A stretch of DNA of 63,303 bases from Haplomitrium mnioides (lineage: Eukaryota > Marchantiophyta > Haplomitriopsida > Calobryales): the NCBI GenBank assembly GCA_049999725.1, contig JBNGIS010016988.1, positions 1 through 63,303 on the forward strand, given 5' to 3'. This document shows positions 31,861 through 42,724 of this stretch, piece after piece. The notes beneath the pieces were generated by a model. That model was not told where the DNA came from. It did no database searches and saw only the letters and a program-made list of their open reading frames with translations. How positions within the stretch are numbered: position 1 is the first letter of the stretch; each line of letters begins with the position of its first letter. The translations under genes and the position numbers were made by a program.

Positions 31861-33150
31861 AAAGCCCAATCAAGAGAAGATTGGCTAAAATGGGAACAAG
31901 CCATAAATTCTGAACTGGATTCTTTGATACAAAGGAATGTATTCGGTCCAATCATTTCGGCTACTCCAGCCATGCACCTGACGGGATACAAATTTATATT
32001 TTTCAGAAAGCGGAATGCTCAAGGCGAAATCATAAGATACAAAGCACGCCTTGTGGCAAGAGGCTACACTCAAGTTCCAAGCTGTGATTTTGATGTAACT
32101 TATTTGCTTGAAATGGATAGTACTACCTGCTGATACATGATTTCCTTTGCGTTGGAGCATAAATTGGTAATGCATATCATGGATGTTATAACAACTTATT
32201 TGTACGGTAATCTGAATACAAAAATTTATATGAAAGCCCCCTTAGAATTGATTAAACAATGTGCTTTCCACATTGAGGGGGAGAAATTGACCAAAGCTAT
32301 TCCAGATCTACAATTTGGCTTGAATCAAATCTTTCCTATTGAGGATTTAAATGCATTTGATACCAAACAAGGACCTACAGTCCCAGCCCAGTGGCGTGTC
32401 CTACAAACACCACTAGATGGACCTACAATCCCATATCAGAGAGGTGTGCTGCTTACACCCAAGGATGGACCTTCAGTCCCTAGCTACATCAATATGCTGC
32501 ATACATTAGCCAGTAAGAAGTGGTCTGCAATCGACTTTCGGGCCAGGTCTGCTGCTCAGATCAAAAAGACCCGTAATGAGATGGCTATACAAATTTTGCA
32601 TTCTATACATGGATTGAAACAGAGTGGATGTATATGGTACAAAGTGTTTTAAAGCACAAATGCTAGCTCTCTATTTTATCACTCAAGACATCGCTCCATG
32701 TCTATTTTTGAAATAGAGCAGCCTAGAATTTGTAGTTGTCTCACTATATGTAGATGATATTAATATCTTTGGCACACCTGATATTTCTGCTAAAACTATA
32801 AAAATTTTGAAGACTGCTTTTGAAATGAGAGACATTAGTAAGCCACATTATTGTCTTAGTCTTCAATTTACATATTTACGTGGAGGAGTGTTGATTAATC
32901 AATCCTCCTATACCCAAAAAATCCTACAACAATTCAATATGCATAAGGTGCATCCTGTAACCACACCAATGGATATGCAATCTTTAGATCCTACTAAGGA
33001 TATGTTTCGGAAGAGATTTGCAGAGGAACCAATATTGGAATTTGAAAAGCCTTATTTATCTGCCATTGGGGCATTAATGTACTTAGCAAATCAGACTAGG
33101 CATGATATATCATTTGCTGTAAATTTGTTGGCACGACATAGTTCTTAGCC
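31861..33150 (+). pseudogene. Copia reverse transcriptase (element D)
   Basis: It reads GYKFIFFRKRNAQGEIIRYK, A-R-L-V-A-R-G-Y-T-Q, then I-M-D-V-I-T-T-Y-L-Y-G-N-L and IYMKAPLE. After about 330 bp of extra in-frame sequence come SIHGLKQSGCIWYKVF and VVVSLYVDDINIFGTP, with the Y-V-D-D catalytic box intact (32747-32758). EKPYLSAIGALMYLANQTRH and D-I-S-F-A-V-N-L-L-A-R follow. Stops lie near 32131, 32650 and 32716. The insertion between the I-Y-M-K and G-L-K-Q-S-G motifs is not normal for copia RT. Confidence 0.87.
32371..32514 (+). repeat. Three 48-bp repeats inside RT frame
   Basis: There are three consecutive 48-bp units (starts 32371, 32419, 32467), each encoding 16 residues beginning G-P-T/S-V/I-P and usually ending T-P-x-D. 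All are in frame with RT and without stops. Confidence 0.85.
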
Positions 33151-33755
33151 AACTATTCGCCATTGGAATGGCATTAAGAGAATTTTTTGATATCTTCAAG
33201 GCACATCTGATATGGGATTATACTTCACTAAAAATTCTGATAACACATTAGTAGGTTTTGCATATGCTGGTTATCTATCAGATCCTGATGACTCTAAGTC
33301 TCAGATTGGTTATGTACTTCTTCAAGGTTCTACAACTATTTTGTGGAAGAGTTCTAATCAAACCCTTACTTCCACTTTCTCCAACCATGCTGAACTCATT
33401 GCTCTATATGAAGCCAGCCGCAAATGTATCTGGTTATGCCAATTAATTAATCATATTAATCTTCATACTAGCAGGCCTCTTATCCAACATCCTACTATCA
33501 TTCATGAAGATAATCAACTATGTGTTCAATAGATCTCCCAAGGCTTTATTAAGGGTGATCAAATAAAACATATAGCTCCTAAATCATTCTATACACATGA
33601 ACAACATGGTGATCAAATTCGAGCCCAAAGGATATCCAGTAAAGAGAATAGAGCTGATTTGTTTACCAAGCCCCTGCCTCCAACGCTTCATACGGCTCAT
33701 ACCGTTGGCATTGGACTTCGTCGAATATCTTCTTTACTTACCTCTGATGAGTGAT
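33151..33755 (+). pseudogene. Copia RNase H (element D)
   Basis: It reads GFAYAGYLSDPDDSKSQIGY, W-K-S-S-N-Q-T-L-T-S-T-F-S-N-H-A-E-L-I-A-L-Y-E-A-S-R, then H-E-D-N-Q-L-C-V-Q. After one stop comes GFIKGDQIKHIAPKSFYTHE with N-R-A-D-L-F-T-K-P-L-P. The 'A-G-Y-L-S-D-P' and 'S-N-H-A-E' motifs place D in a distinct copia lineage from A, B, C, F and H. The first catalytic acidic residue appears altered (F-A-Y-A). Confidence 0.87.
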
Positions 33756-34205
33756 TATGTATTTTTGGATTTTTCTAGATCCAATCTGGTTATCATTTCT
33801 ATTATGTTATATTTGTATTCTGTTATTTGCAGACAACGTTATTGTTTTGTTTGGTTGTATGTTCTATTTTATATATACAGGAACTCTGGACTATGTCGAT
33901 TACTTCAGTATCAGCTTCATGGATCTGTTCAGCTTTGAAGAACACATTTTCAACCATCAGCAACCAACAACACTTTATACAATTATTGTGCTTGTCTATA
34001 GAATTGCAGACTTTGATTATGCTTGACTTTCTGAACATTATTCTTTCTCAAACTATACTACTATCTGTCTTGTGGTGGTACTTTTTTCTCCGGAAGAAAG
34101 CAGGGGGGTTTTGATGAGGCCACACATTGCAGCATAGTCTAGATCATTTTCAGTTGAGTTTAAGTTGGATGTTCTCAACTTCTTTTTGAACAGCCAAAGG
34201 GGGAG
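33756..34205 (+). other. Element D 3' untranslated region with polypurine tract
   Basis: AT-rich; short hydrophobic frames here are not credible genes. It ends in AAAGGGGGAG (34196-34205), the polypurine tract that primes plus-strand DNA synthesis, directly against the 3' LTR. Confidence 0.8.
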
Positions 34206-34402
34206 TGTTATAACCCTTATATTAACTATGGTTATTTAACCTAGTATACTTTAGTTACTTATAGTTATGGAGGTTTTAGGTAGTTATATAGCCTCCTATA
34301 TACATGTGTTGCTACGCGTGATAATACAAAAGAGTGAAGAGAGAAGTTTGGAAGACTATTGTGAGTGCATGATAATTTGAGCTAATGCATCGTTTTCCAA
34401 CA
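34206..34402 (+). repeat. Element D 3' LTR (197 bp)
   Basis: The partner of 27041-27220, followed by ATTGT (34403-34407). It carries 16 extra bases near 34366-34381 containing TGCATGATAAT, a copy of a motif found 40-50 bp earlier in the 5' LTR. Confidence 0.93.
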
Positions 34403-34407
34403 ATTGT

Positions 34408-35202
34408 CACTAATCGATTTTTGCTACCTCAAGAACACAAAAACTCAAAACGAGACTTTGAAAGAGAGTTGAACAATGGGAACTCAATCATGTTCTTTGA
34501 TGCCTTGATATTCACCACCTTCTCACAACTTGCAACCTTTTTGCAAACTTGCAACCTTCTTACAAAGATGGGAAATCATTCGTAACCAATATATAATTTT
34601 GGAAGTAAGGTCGCCCGTTGAATAGGTTGTCTGCGCTCCAAATGCGATATCAAGAAGATGTAGAAAAAAGTATCATGATGCTATGACCTTCACAAATATA
34701 GAACTAGAGGAAGAATGCAAACAAGAAATATGGTTTAGTGAAGATCCGATGAGCATAGCCTCTCTCGATTCATATATATGATACAAAACCAGAAAACCAC
34801 TTCTTTGCACTTGTAATCTAAAGGTGTCTCAAACTATGGGCGCTTAAATGAGTCAGCATCTACAATCAAGTAGGTGCTTACCATTTGGAGTGTGGACAAA
34901 AGGAGCAGTTGGAAAATTTATGATTTCTCCCATTACTGACTTTTTTCTTTGTATCTACATGTAGGTGATCGCACAAGCCTCCTCGCTTATGCTTCTTGAG
35001 ACAAAAATCATTATGTCTCAAGAAGCTCTCTAGTGTTGCCCTGTATCACCATCAAGTGCATCCATGTGTCAGCACCTCTAGAACTATTTCTAAACTAAAA
35101 TCTAGCTAATCTAGCTCATAAACTAAAAGCTATACAAAGAAAATATATCAAGAGAAAAAACCTTGATCATATATCTACAACAAATGAGATACATTTCCAA
35201 CA
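34408..35202 (-). repeat. Element C LTR (type I), part 2
   Basis: This is the continuation of 26797-27040 after element D. It ends with ACATTTCCAACA on the plus strand, so the LTR begins TGTTGGAAATGT on the minus strand at 35202. It aligns along its length with 5411-6381. Total LTR length without D is about 1.04 kb. Confidence 0.8.
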
Positions 35203-35276
35203 ATAAATATGTGAGAACCCAAGTCCCATTCTATATCAAGGATTGGAACTTCTCCACTGTTTTACATCAGCTCCAT
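35203..35276 (-). pseudogene. Scrap of copia RT between LTRs
   Basis: It matches 1340-1410 and 36640-36710, the W-x-x-A-x-x-E-E-F region at the start of this family's RT ('cccattctatatcaaggatt'). It is isolated between the type I LTR and a type II LTR fragment. Confidence 0.55.
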
Positions 35277-35461
35277 CACAAACTCAATCTTACTCATTGT
35301 TCACTGCCATAAGTATAAATGACTTAAGGAGGCTTGAGAGAATAAAACTTGGCAGCTTCTAAAAAATAATTTTACGACTAGCAAAGGTAAGCCAGCTAAT
35401 CATGACTAACATTTTGTTTGTTAAGGTTAATCTACAGCAGCAAAAGATACATTTCCAAACA
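35277..35461 (-). repeat. Copia LTR type II, 5'-end fragment (3' LTR of F)
   Basis: It matches the right-hand part of 39166-40562 ('actcaatctt', 'cataagtataaatgact', 'acatttccaaaca'). It adjoins the end of RNase H of element F, the position expected for F's 3' LTR, so F is a type II element with a truncated 3' LTR. Confidence 0.65.
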
Positions 35462-36060
35462 CTCACATTTATTGCATGTTGCTGTACGTCCCAATTTTGC
35501 TGATCAAATTGAAGCACTTTTTTTTAGGTGATGCTTTGGTGAGAATGTCAATTGCCATCTTCAATATTATACAATACTTCAATTCCACTTCATTTCCAAG
35601 CAAGTATGAAGTGACACTCAAAGTCAATGTGTTTGTTTTTGGATGTTGGATTGGGTTGATGCCAATTCTGTACATCCAAGATTGTCACACAAAAAAATGT
35701 CTCTTGCTTGAATCCAATCAAGCAACCTGTGAATCCATGCAACTTCCTCACATGCATTTGGAAATGCCTTGTATTCAACTTTAGTAGATGAAATGGTAGT
35801 GGTCCTCTACATTTTGCTGCTCTATGAGATAGCCATCTCTCACAATAAACACATGTATAGCATTGGATCTCCTCCCCAATCGACATGACTATTGTTAATA
35901 TGCTTGATCCTTAAATCATCATTGTAGATAATGCTAAGATCCCTTGTACCTCGTAAATCCTTTTGACAATTTGCAACCAACATCAAGTGCAGGCTTTGCA
36001 ACTTCCTTTGTTGATTGAGCTCTTTCATTCTTGTCTTCAATCACATGTGTTCCAAATATA
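35462..36060 (-). pseudogene. Copia RNase H (element F)
   Basis: The frame 35675-35469 reads INPIQHPKTNTLTLSVTSYL, N-E-V-E-L-K-Y-C and MAIDILTKASPKKK. It matches the copia RNase H C-terminus (P-x-x-H-x-x-T-K-H-I-D, A-D-I-L-T-K). Upstream frames (35886, 36040) hold the scrambled first half. Confidence 0.75.
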
Positions 36061-36079
36061 TAGTTTACCCCTCCAAGGT

Positions 36080-36990
36080 CTACTTCTAAAATGTGTTACT
36101 CAGGCCATGCTTCATGTTGTGTAGCAAATTTATATAGCACTGAATAACAACAGATCATATACAATGATTGTGAGTATAGACCTCTTTACCTCTAAGCAGT
36201 ATATGTTGTGATTGGATGTGCATCATGAATGTCCACCACATCAAGTATTGGTATATTTCCTCATACCATGCTCTTGAAAACCACTCTAGTCCTTATAGAG
36301 ACTTCCTAATGGAGATGCATACTTTGTATTCCTTATCAGGTGCCTCAAACCTTGCAGATTGTACCATACAAATCTCTTCCTTGAAATCTTTATTTAGGAA
36401 ACCTTCACATCTATCTGATAGACTTCCCTGTCCATATCTGCTTCATTGGCCAATTAGTAGCAGACTAATTTCAACCTCACCACTGCTAGGGCAAATGTTC
36501 TTAAGACTTGATACCTCCCTTCTGCAGATTTCTCTAGGCTACCAAGTGTGCCTTATACTTGGTGACTGCAACTCCGCTGTTGAGTTCTTAATACCCATTT
36601 GCACCTAATGGTTTTCCTGCCTTTTAGTAAATCTCTCAAAATCCAAGTCCCAATCTATATGAAAGATTGGTACTTATCTTTTGTAGTTTGCTCTCACTAT
36701 TTGGCATCATCCCTTTTCATGACATGCCTTAGTCTTGTTCATTCTTGCTCAAGAACAACTTTTTCTTTAACTCCCTCTCTTCTAAGGTTAATAATCGGTC
36801 CAAAGAGTCTCTATGACTTCCTCATAGATTGCAAATGCCTTTTCCTTGTTTTTTTTAAGGTTCCTCCAAGATAATTGATCCACTTTCTACAAGTTGTTGG
36901 ATAGAAATCTGACCAACTCTCCATCATCTAGAGTAATCCTTAACATCAAGGAGGGCAGAGCTTGAATTTGCATCTAATGTGCTCCATACC
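36080..36990 (-). pseudogene. Copia reverse transcriptase (element F)
   Basis: It is recognised mainly by nucleotide alignment with RT of A and B. Shared landmarks are the sequence around 'cctcaaaccttgcagattgtacc' (36343), 'catctatctgatagacttccc' (36409) and the CKW region near 36590. Frames are very broken, and the open frames on the plus strand here are complements of RT. Confidence 0.65.
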
Positions 36991-36999
36991 TCCTACTCA

Positions 37000-37960
37000 T
37001 TGAAAACAACTTACTTGTACTACATTTTTTTGCTTGTAGCTGGGTTGCTTAATCATAGGCCTTCTCTCCTTTATTGTACTCAAGGTAAAATACACTTTAC
37101 TGTCTTGGGTTCCAACTTCTTGTGAAGTGTCACAAGAGCCAAGACATATATGCTGCAGACAAAACTTTGAGATGCTTCACTGAAGATTGAACCCCCAAGT
37201 TTTCCACGGTATCAACCCTTCAATTACATTTGTGGTGTTGTGCTAATATTCTTCAACTGTAGCTACTTACACTACCCAAAAATTTTCCTCTAGGCTAGCA
37301 TATATACTATGCTTCCAACCTTCTCAACAAATGTCTTGTTTAGCCATGCTCCCAAAGAAATTGTCCTTCAGACCATCATATGTAACATGCTTCCAGTCTT
37401 CTCAAAAGTTGTCCTATTCAGCCATACTGCCGCACTATCTTGGTGTGGAGAGTCCTAGGCAATTGCTTATACTCTTTTGCCTTTCTTCACAAGAAAATAC
37501 TGGAATTGTTGCTATCACTCCAAAAAACTATGACTCTATTGTCAACTTCATTCTCCATTCCAGCGAGACATGTCATAAGCATCTCTTCTTTGTTGTGCAT
37601 GAAGTAGATAGAGGGTATCTTTGATTTTTCATCTATGAGTGATACAAAGCATCTCTAGTAAACCATTGAAGGTGTCTTTATAGGTTCACATAGGTTGTTG
37701 TAGACTGATTCCAACAAACTGAATATCCTCCACCCAATGGTTCCCTTCTTGTGATTGCAGAATTTGTGTGAATTTCCCTTCACACATCCTTCACAAAACC
37801 TAATGAGGTAGATTTTTCCAAACCATGTTGCTCACCATGTTGGAAAGCAATGTGATTCTTTGCTTTTCAAGTGTCCAAGCCTATGGAGCCAAAGATTTGT
37901 TCCCTTCTCTTTGGTTAGCCATACTCAGGTTTTTTTCAATCTCTTACATGCAATCAAATC
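37000..37960 (-). pseudogene. Copia integrase (element F), heavily decayed
   Basis: The region between the pre-integrase segment and RT is about 960 bp, long enough for the catalytic core that A has lost. Its C-terminal side (about 37000-37110) matches 1700-1830 of element A ('actcattgaaaac', 'ggccttctctcctt'). Plus-strand open frames here are shadows. No intact D-D-E set could be read. Confidence 0.5.
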
Positions 37961-37979
37961 TATATAGTTTCTCTCCCAT

Positions 37980-38260
37980 GATGCCAACACCAACTATAAT
38001 ACCTTGTCAAGCTTATCTAGGACTATACAACTATATAGGTCAAAGTTGACCACCAAGCAATTCTTGGAAAAAGTGTTTGGTAACACAAGTTCCTTTGTGA
38101 TCTCAAGCCCATAAAGAACTCCTTCTATGTTGTGGGTGGTACTCCTACCTCTGAATCCTTTAATATTGGAATGCAAAATTCTATTGCAATTGCAAGTACT
38201 CAAGAGTTTTTTTCCGATTGTCAACTCTGGGATCAGCTCTGATGGCATCTATTAATCAAA
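37980..38260 (-). pseudogene. Copia protease end (element F)
   Basis: The frame 38248-37994 includes TTHNIEGVLYGLEITKELVL. It corresponds to the 'L-x-x-V-L-Y-V-P-x-I-x-x-N-L-L-S-V' segment of copia pol, also seen in element A at 2170. Confidence 0.65.
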
Positions 38261-38299
38261 CCTTTCTTGATGACGTAGTTGGATGCACTATATATTGAA

Positions 38300-39165
38300 A
38301 CATTCTAATCACCCACGTCTTCAAGTCAGGTTTATTAATCTTCAACTTCATATGATTGCTTTTAGCAACTTCTACACTAGAGGTCTCCTGCGATTTCTCT
38401 CATCTCTTCTAAAGTTGTCAACAAGTTCCTTCTTGCAAGATTTGGACAATTGTCCAAACTTCTTGCAATAATGGGAGGTATGTATCTCTATATGTACCTA
38501 TTATTTTTGTCTCTAGCACTGTCATCATCATCTTCCTTTATTTTGTCGCTTTTCCTCTTCACTTTGTAAGCAACTTATTAGGAATTCTAGGTCTTATTCA
38601 AACTCTTTTGCCTCCATGGACATAACTAGAGTGTTATACTCTTTAGAAAGGCTGTTGAACAGGACACATACCATATCCTCTTCCTCAATGTGAGAACCTA
38701 CTGCTAGAAATTCACCAACCATGGATTTGATCCTCATCACATGCTTAATGATGGTCGAATCCTTCCTCATCACTAACTTGAAGAATTGCTTCTTCAAGAA
38801 ATCTCTATAGGAGGTTGTTTTACTTTCATAACTATTTGGCATTTTCATCTAGATGTCATGCGCATTCTTGCAGTTTCTTAACAACACCAAAAGAAGATCA
38901 TTGATGTTGAACATGATTCATGTTAAGACCTTGTGCTCAACTCTTCCCAAACGTTTCCTTTCTCTTTCAATATCAATCGCAAACATTTCAAAGATGAGGT
39001 TTCATTTAGTTTGGAGATCTTTAGTAATTTCCTACAGGTCTAGACTCACTAATACCTCTTTCGTCTTCAACTTTCAAAGAGTAATTTCATCCCTTCCAAA
39101 TTTCTTGATCTTGTTTCTACTGCCAAGCTTAACTTGTGTTCATGGGCCTTTGTGAGCCCATAACC
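38300..39165 (-). pseudogene. Copia gag (element F)
   Basis: The frame 38848-38594 reads SYESKTTSYRDFLKKQFFKL, E-H-V-M-R-I-K-S-M-V and FNSLSKEYNTLVMSMEA. It is the UBN2_2 portion of gag, close to A and C. The N-terminal part lies at 39150-38850 in other frames. The minus-strand sequence after the LTR begins GGTTATGGGCTC, a decayed version of the initiator-Met primer site. Confidence 0.78.
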
Positions 39166-40562
39166 TGTTAGAAAGTAATACTTGAATTTCCACTTCAGAG
39201 TTGAGTAAGCTTATCAAGAGAGAGGACTAAACAAGAAATCAGTGTCAAAGAAGACAATGAATGATTATCAAAGTCGCAATACACCACCAGAAAAATGAAT
39301 CGCAAGCTAGTAGGAAATCAACTTTGTGACACAACCAAAGTCAGAACCGTATGACACCAAACTTTGAAGTCGTGAGCTATTAGAGCTAAGATTTGTTAGC
39401 CTCCAAAAATCAAACACAAGGGGTCAGAAAATCATGTTTAGGGTGGATGAGATTTCCATCAGACACTCCCCATCAAAATTTTATGTTTGCTGCTTCAAAA
39501 ATGCAAAGATGTGTATATGCAAGAGAGTTAAAAATGGGAAATGCTCAACTGCTCTTCGATGCTTTGATATTTGCCACCTTCTAACAAACTGCTTTTGATA
39601 TTCTGATGTTCGTCACCTTCTTACCAGTGGAAAAAAATGTGCCTCAAAAATCCACATGAAGAGTTGCGAAGTTGTCAAGAGAGAGAACACTTAACACGAT
39701 ATGTGCTTCAAAAGGAGTCATTTGAGATCAGAATTGCGAATCACTAGAAAAAAGATTGCGATACACAAGAGAGACAATTGAATCAGAATCGCTAGCCTTT
39801 AGAAAACAAGTCACGATACACCAGAAATCAGTACGAATCAGAATCGCCAGCCACCAAAAAGCACGTCACGAGTCAACTTGAACTAGAATTGCGAGCTAGA
39901 AGTCAAGTCACAATGCACCAGAAATCAGCACAAAGAGAGAGTAAATTGTGTTTATGTTGAAGCAATTTAGGTAGGAAGCTCGCAAGCTGAAATCACTATT
40001 ACTACCTCAAAAATCGCAATTTGCATAAGACACTACTGCACAAAATGAAAACTAGAGGAAGAACACATGAACACTGGATAGTTTGTTTGCTGAGGATACT
40101 TCCCAATGGGGGGATCCTCACTTAAATACACATGGAGAGAATTATCAGTAGCAGAAAGAACATTTCCAATACTTACAAACTCAATTTAACTTGCAATCTG
40201 TTCTAAGACGTTGGGAAAAATTTAGCTTACTGAGAATTAATCCAAAGTGGACTCATTTTATTTATATATAGATTAGAGATTGCTTTGTATTGAATAGAAT
40301 GAGTGCAATAAAATACAATAAGAGGATGGGGAATCGCTTGAGTGCGGCACTGCTTCTGACTATCTTACGAAATGTTCTATTTTTGAGCTTATTACTCACT
40401 ATTCATTGTCACAAGCATATATGACTCAAGGCGATCTCGAGATAAATAAATTTGGTAGCCCATAAAAATAATCTAATAGCTAGCAAAAGTAAGCTACCTA
40501 GTCATTGCTAACAATTTGTTAGTTATGGTTAAACTATGGCAACAAAAGATACATTTCCAATA
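39166..40562 (-). repeat. Element F 5' LTR (type II) with nested solo LTR
   Basis: The plus-strand edges are TGTTAGAAAG (39166) and ACATTTCCAATA (40562). The stretch 39625-40176 is a later insertion. Without it the LTR is about 845 bp and aligns continuously with 7372-8200 across the insertion point. Confidence 0.8.
39625..40171 (-). repeat. Solo LTR type III nested in element F LTR (547 bp)
   Basis: It is flanked by CTTAC on both sides (39620-39624, 40172-40176). The ends CAGTGGAAA and TTTCCAATA are decayed forms of the type III LTR ends. It matches 3352-4083. Removing it plus one CTTAC restores the type II LTR sequence found at 7840-7880. Confidence 0.85.
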
Positions 40563-40580
40563 GTATACCCAACATAGGAG

Positions 40581-41799
40581 GTGGGTTTTTTTTTAAAGAG
40601 GAAGTTCATTCACTGTATTAAACTAAGCATGAACTCTAAACCAAGTTGCCCAAAAGGAGTAAAGCCATGGGGTGTAAGTGGGTGCTCAAGGTCAAGTACC
40701 AAGTTAATGAGTCTTTGGAGAGATATCTACAATGCAAGGCTAGTTGCCAAAGGATTCACATAGATGGTCAGAGTAGATTATACAAACATCTTTGCACCAA
40801 TTGTAAAGTTTTCTCCAATGACGTGTTTGTTGGTTGTTGATGCAATGATGGACAATGAAGTACAACAAGTGGATGTCAAGATGGGTTTCTTGAATGGAGT
40901 TCTTGAGGAAGAAAACTATATGCAACAACGTGAACAATTTGTTGTGAGAGGAAGGAATGCTTTGTATCAATATTAAACAAAGTATTATATATGACCTCAA
41001 GAAAACGTGAATGGCATGGTATCAAAGGGTTGACAAACATCTCATGAGAAGAAATTTTGGAGTGATGCAGATCATAGTGTTTACACTTGGAGAGAGGGTG
41101 GAACATTGTGAGTTTTGTCAGTTATGTAGTTGACATAGTGATGATCAACAACGGTATGGAGCAAACTCGGAGATGACATTTGAAATGACAAACCTACAAG
41201 AGATTCACTATCTTCTTGGGATAGATGTTCAGAGAGATGAACATGCAAGAAAGGCCACAGTAAATCAAAAGGTTTGTAATGGCAGTCTATATTCCTTTAA
41301 AATTTGGTATGAGATCAACCAAATATAGGTCTTGGAACAAAAACAAGAGGTTGAAGTGCAATAAGTAGTATGATTTATGGCATGATTTGCCTATGGAGTG
41401 GGAGTTGTCTCAAGGTTTGTGTCCGACCTAGGTATGACTAAGTGGCTTGCAATGAAAAGAATTTTCAGGTACTTTCAAGGCTTTATGGATCATGTGTCGG
41501 AGTACAATGGGTGCATAGAATCCACTCTGATTAGTAACAGCTCACTGATCGGATATAATGACTTTGAATCTACAAGAACAAGGATGATAGAAAAGTCCAC
41601 ATTAGGGTGTGCCTTTCTAATGGGAGGAGGCTTGGTTTTTCTGACTAGATAAACCCACCACCATTTGTGAAGACAATCAAGGCTACATATCGTTGGAGTA
41701 GAATCCAACCTATCACTCAAAGATCAAGGCACTAACAAGTAGCATACATGAAGGCTTGCGTAGGGATGCTTGGTGTGAAAATGGTTTGTTGAATAAGAG
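40581..41799 (+). pseudogene. Copia RT and RNase H (element H1)
   Basis: RT landmarks are MGCKWVLKVKYQVN, RLVAKGFT, DYTNIFAPIVKFSPMTCLLV, QQVDVKMGFLNGVLEEENYM, then LQEIHYLLGIDVQRDEHARK and A-Y-G-V-G-V-V-S-R-F. RNase H begins D-H-V-S-E-Y-N-G-C-I-E-S and loses its second half. The Y-x-D-D box region (about 41120) is degraded. Integrase and gag are absent: the sequence starts at the edge of the LTR ending at 40562. H2 (44238-46680) is the same family in inverse orientation. Confidence 0.78.
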
Positions 41800-42724
41800 T
41801 GTTGGAAATTGGTAGATGACAATTTTGTTGCTGGTTGATCAGAGGAATTGCTTGATCGTGCTCAAGAATTCTTACAACATGCTTCCCTTTGTGAAGAGTT
41901 GAAAACTTACATTTGCTGCTATATATTGTGCTTAAGTGATGATCTTGAGCATGTGTATTTGTATAGCTATTTGATTTCCTCACTTGTTTAACTCCTTGCT
42001 AGTTTGGAGAGAGATCTGGGCATATTGTCATGTGGAGGCACCTGCTGGTAACACTTACCAACACCAAGAAACTCTTGAAAGAAATGTAATTTACTTTGTC
42101 TTTTGCATGAAAAAAGAGCAAGTGCATGCACAAATGTATGCACTCATATGGAGAATCAGTTGTTGCAAGCAAGGGAATGTCATATTCTCCATGTAGTTCT
42201 AATGCATGAAGATCTTCTTCACTTAATGCAAGACTTGGTCATCTATTCCATAGCGCCTACATATTTGACTAGTGCCCATAGAAATCCTGCCTATTGATGG
42301 TATATAAAAGGATATATAAATTGACAAAAGTTATGCTCATCACATCCTCATTTGCAAATACATTCACTTGTGTCTCACCTAGTATCTTATTTATGCATCC
42401 AAAGGAGAATCATTTGAAGGGAGGAGGTTGTTTTTTTGCATCATAAGCAGAATCATGACTAAGAGGGAAGGTTGTTTTTCTAGTACAGCATAGCGACCCA
42501 CGAATGTGCTATGTTTTAGGGGTCTAAAAAGAGGTCATGATTTGTGGCTTGTCTTATGTTTTTTGTGTCTAAAAAAAGGTTGCGATTCTGCAATTGAAAA
42601 CTTATTTTAAGGAGATAAGAGGAGCTGACAATTTGTGATTTTTCACTTTCATACAATTCAAACCTATTGCAAAGTATATTTTTGTTGCTATATTATCATC
42701 AATTCATTGTTGATAACTCCAACC
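41800..42724 (+). repeat. Element H1 3' LTR (925 bp)
   Basis: It runs from TGTTGGAAATTGGTAGATG to ...GATAACTCCAACC. A TATA-like string GGTATATAAAAGG lies near 42300. It aligns in reverse complement with 43355-44237 along most of its length. Confidence 0.75.

Larger units (their letters stand above)
27041..34402 (+). mobile_element. Near-complete Ty1/copia element D
   Basis: It is bounded by 180-bp and 197-bp LTRs (TGTTATAACC...TTTTCCAACA) and by a perfect 5-bp duplication ATTGT (27036-27040, 34403-34407). The order is leader, gag, protease, integrase, linker, RT, RNase H, polypurine tract. It inserted into the LTR of element C. The LTRs differ by about 9 substitutions over 180 bp plus a 1-bp and a 16-bp indel (hand count), about 5 %. 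It is therefore younger than its surroundings but not recent. A solo LTR sits in its integrase. No canonical initiator-Met primer site follows the 5' LTR. Confidence 0.93.

Noticed and set aside
33751-34114. Hydrophobic frames after RNase H of element D (possible envelope-like gene)
   Set aside because: They lie in AT-rich 3' untranslated DNA between RNase H and the polypurine tract, overlap in three frames, and show no signal peptide, glycosylation pattern or family match.
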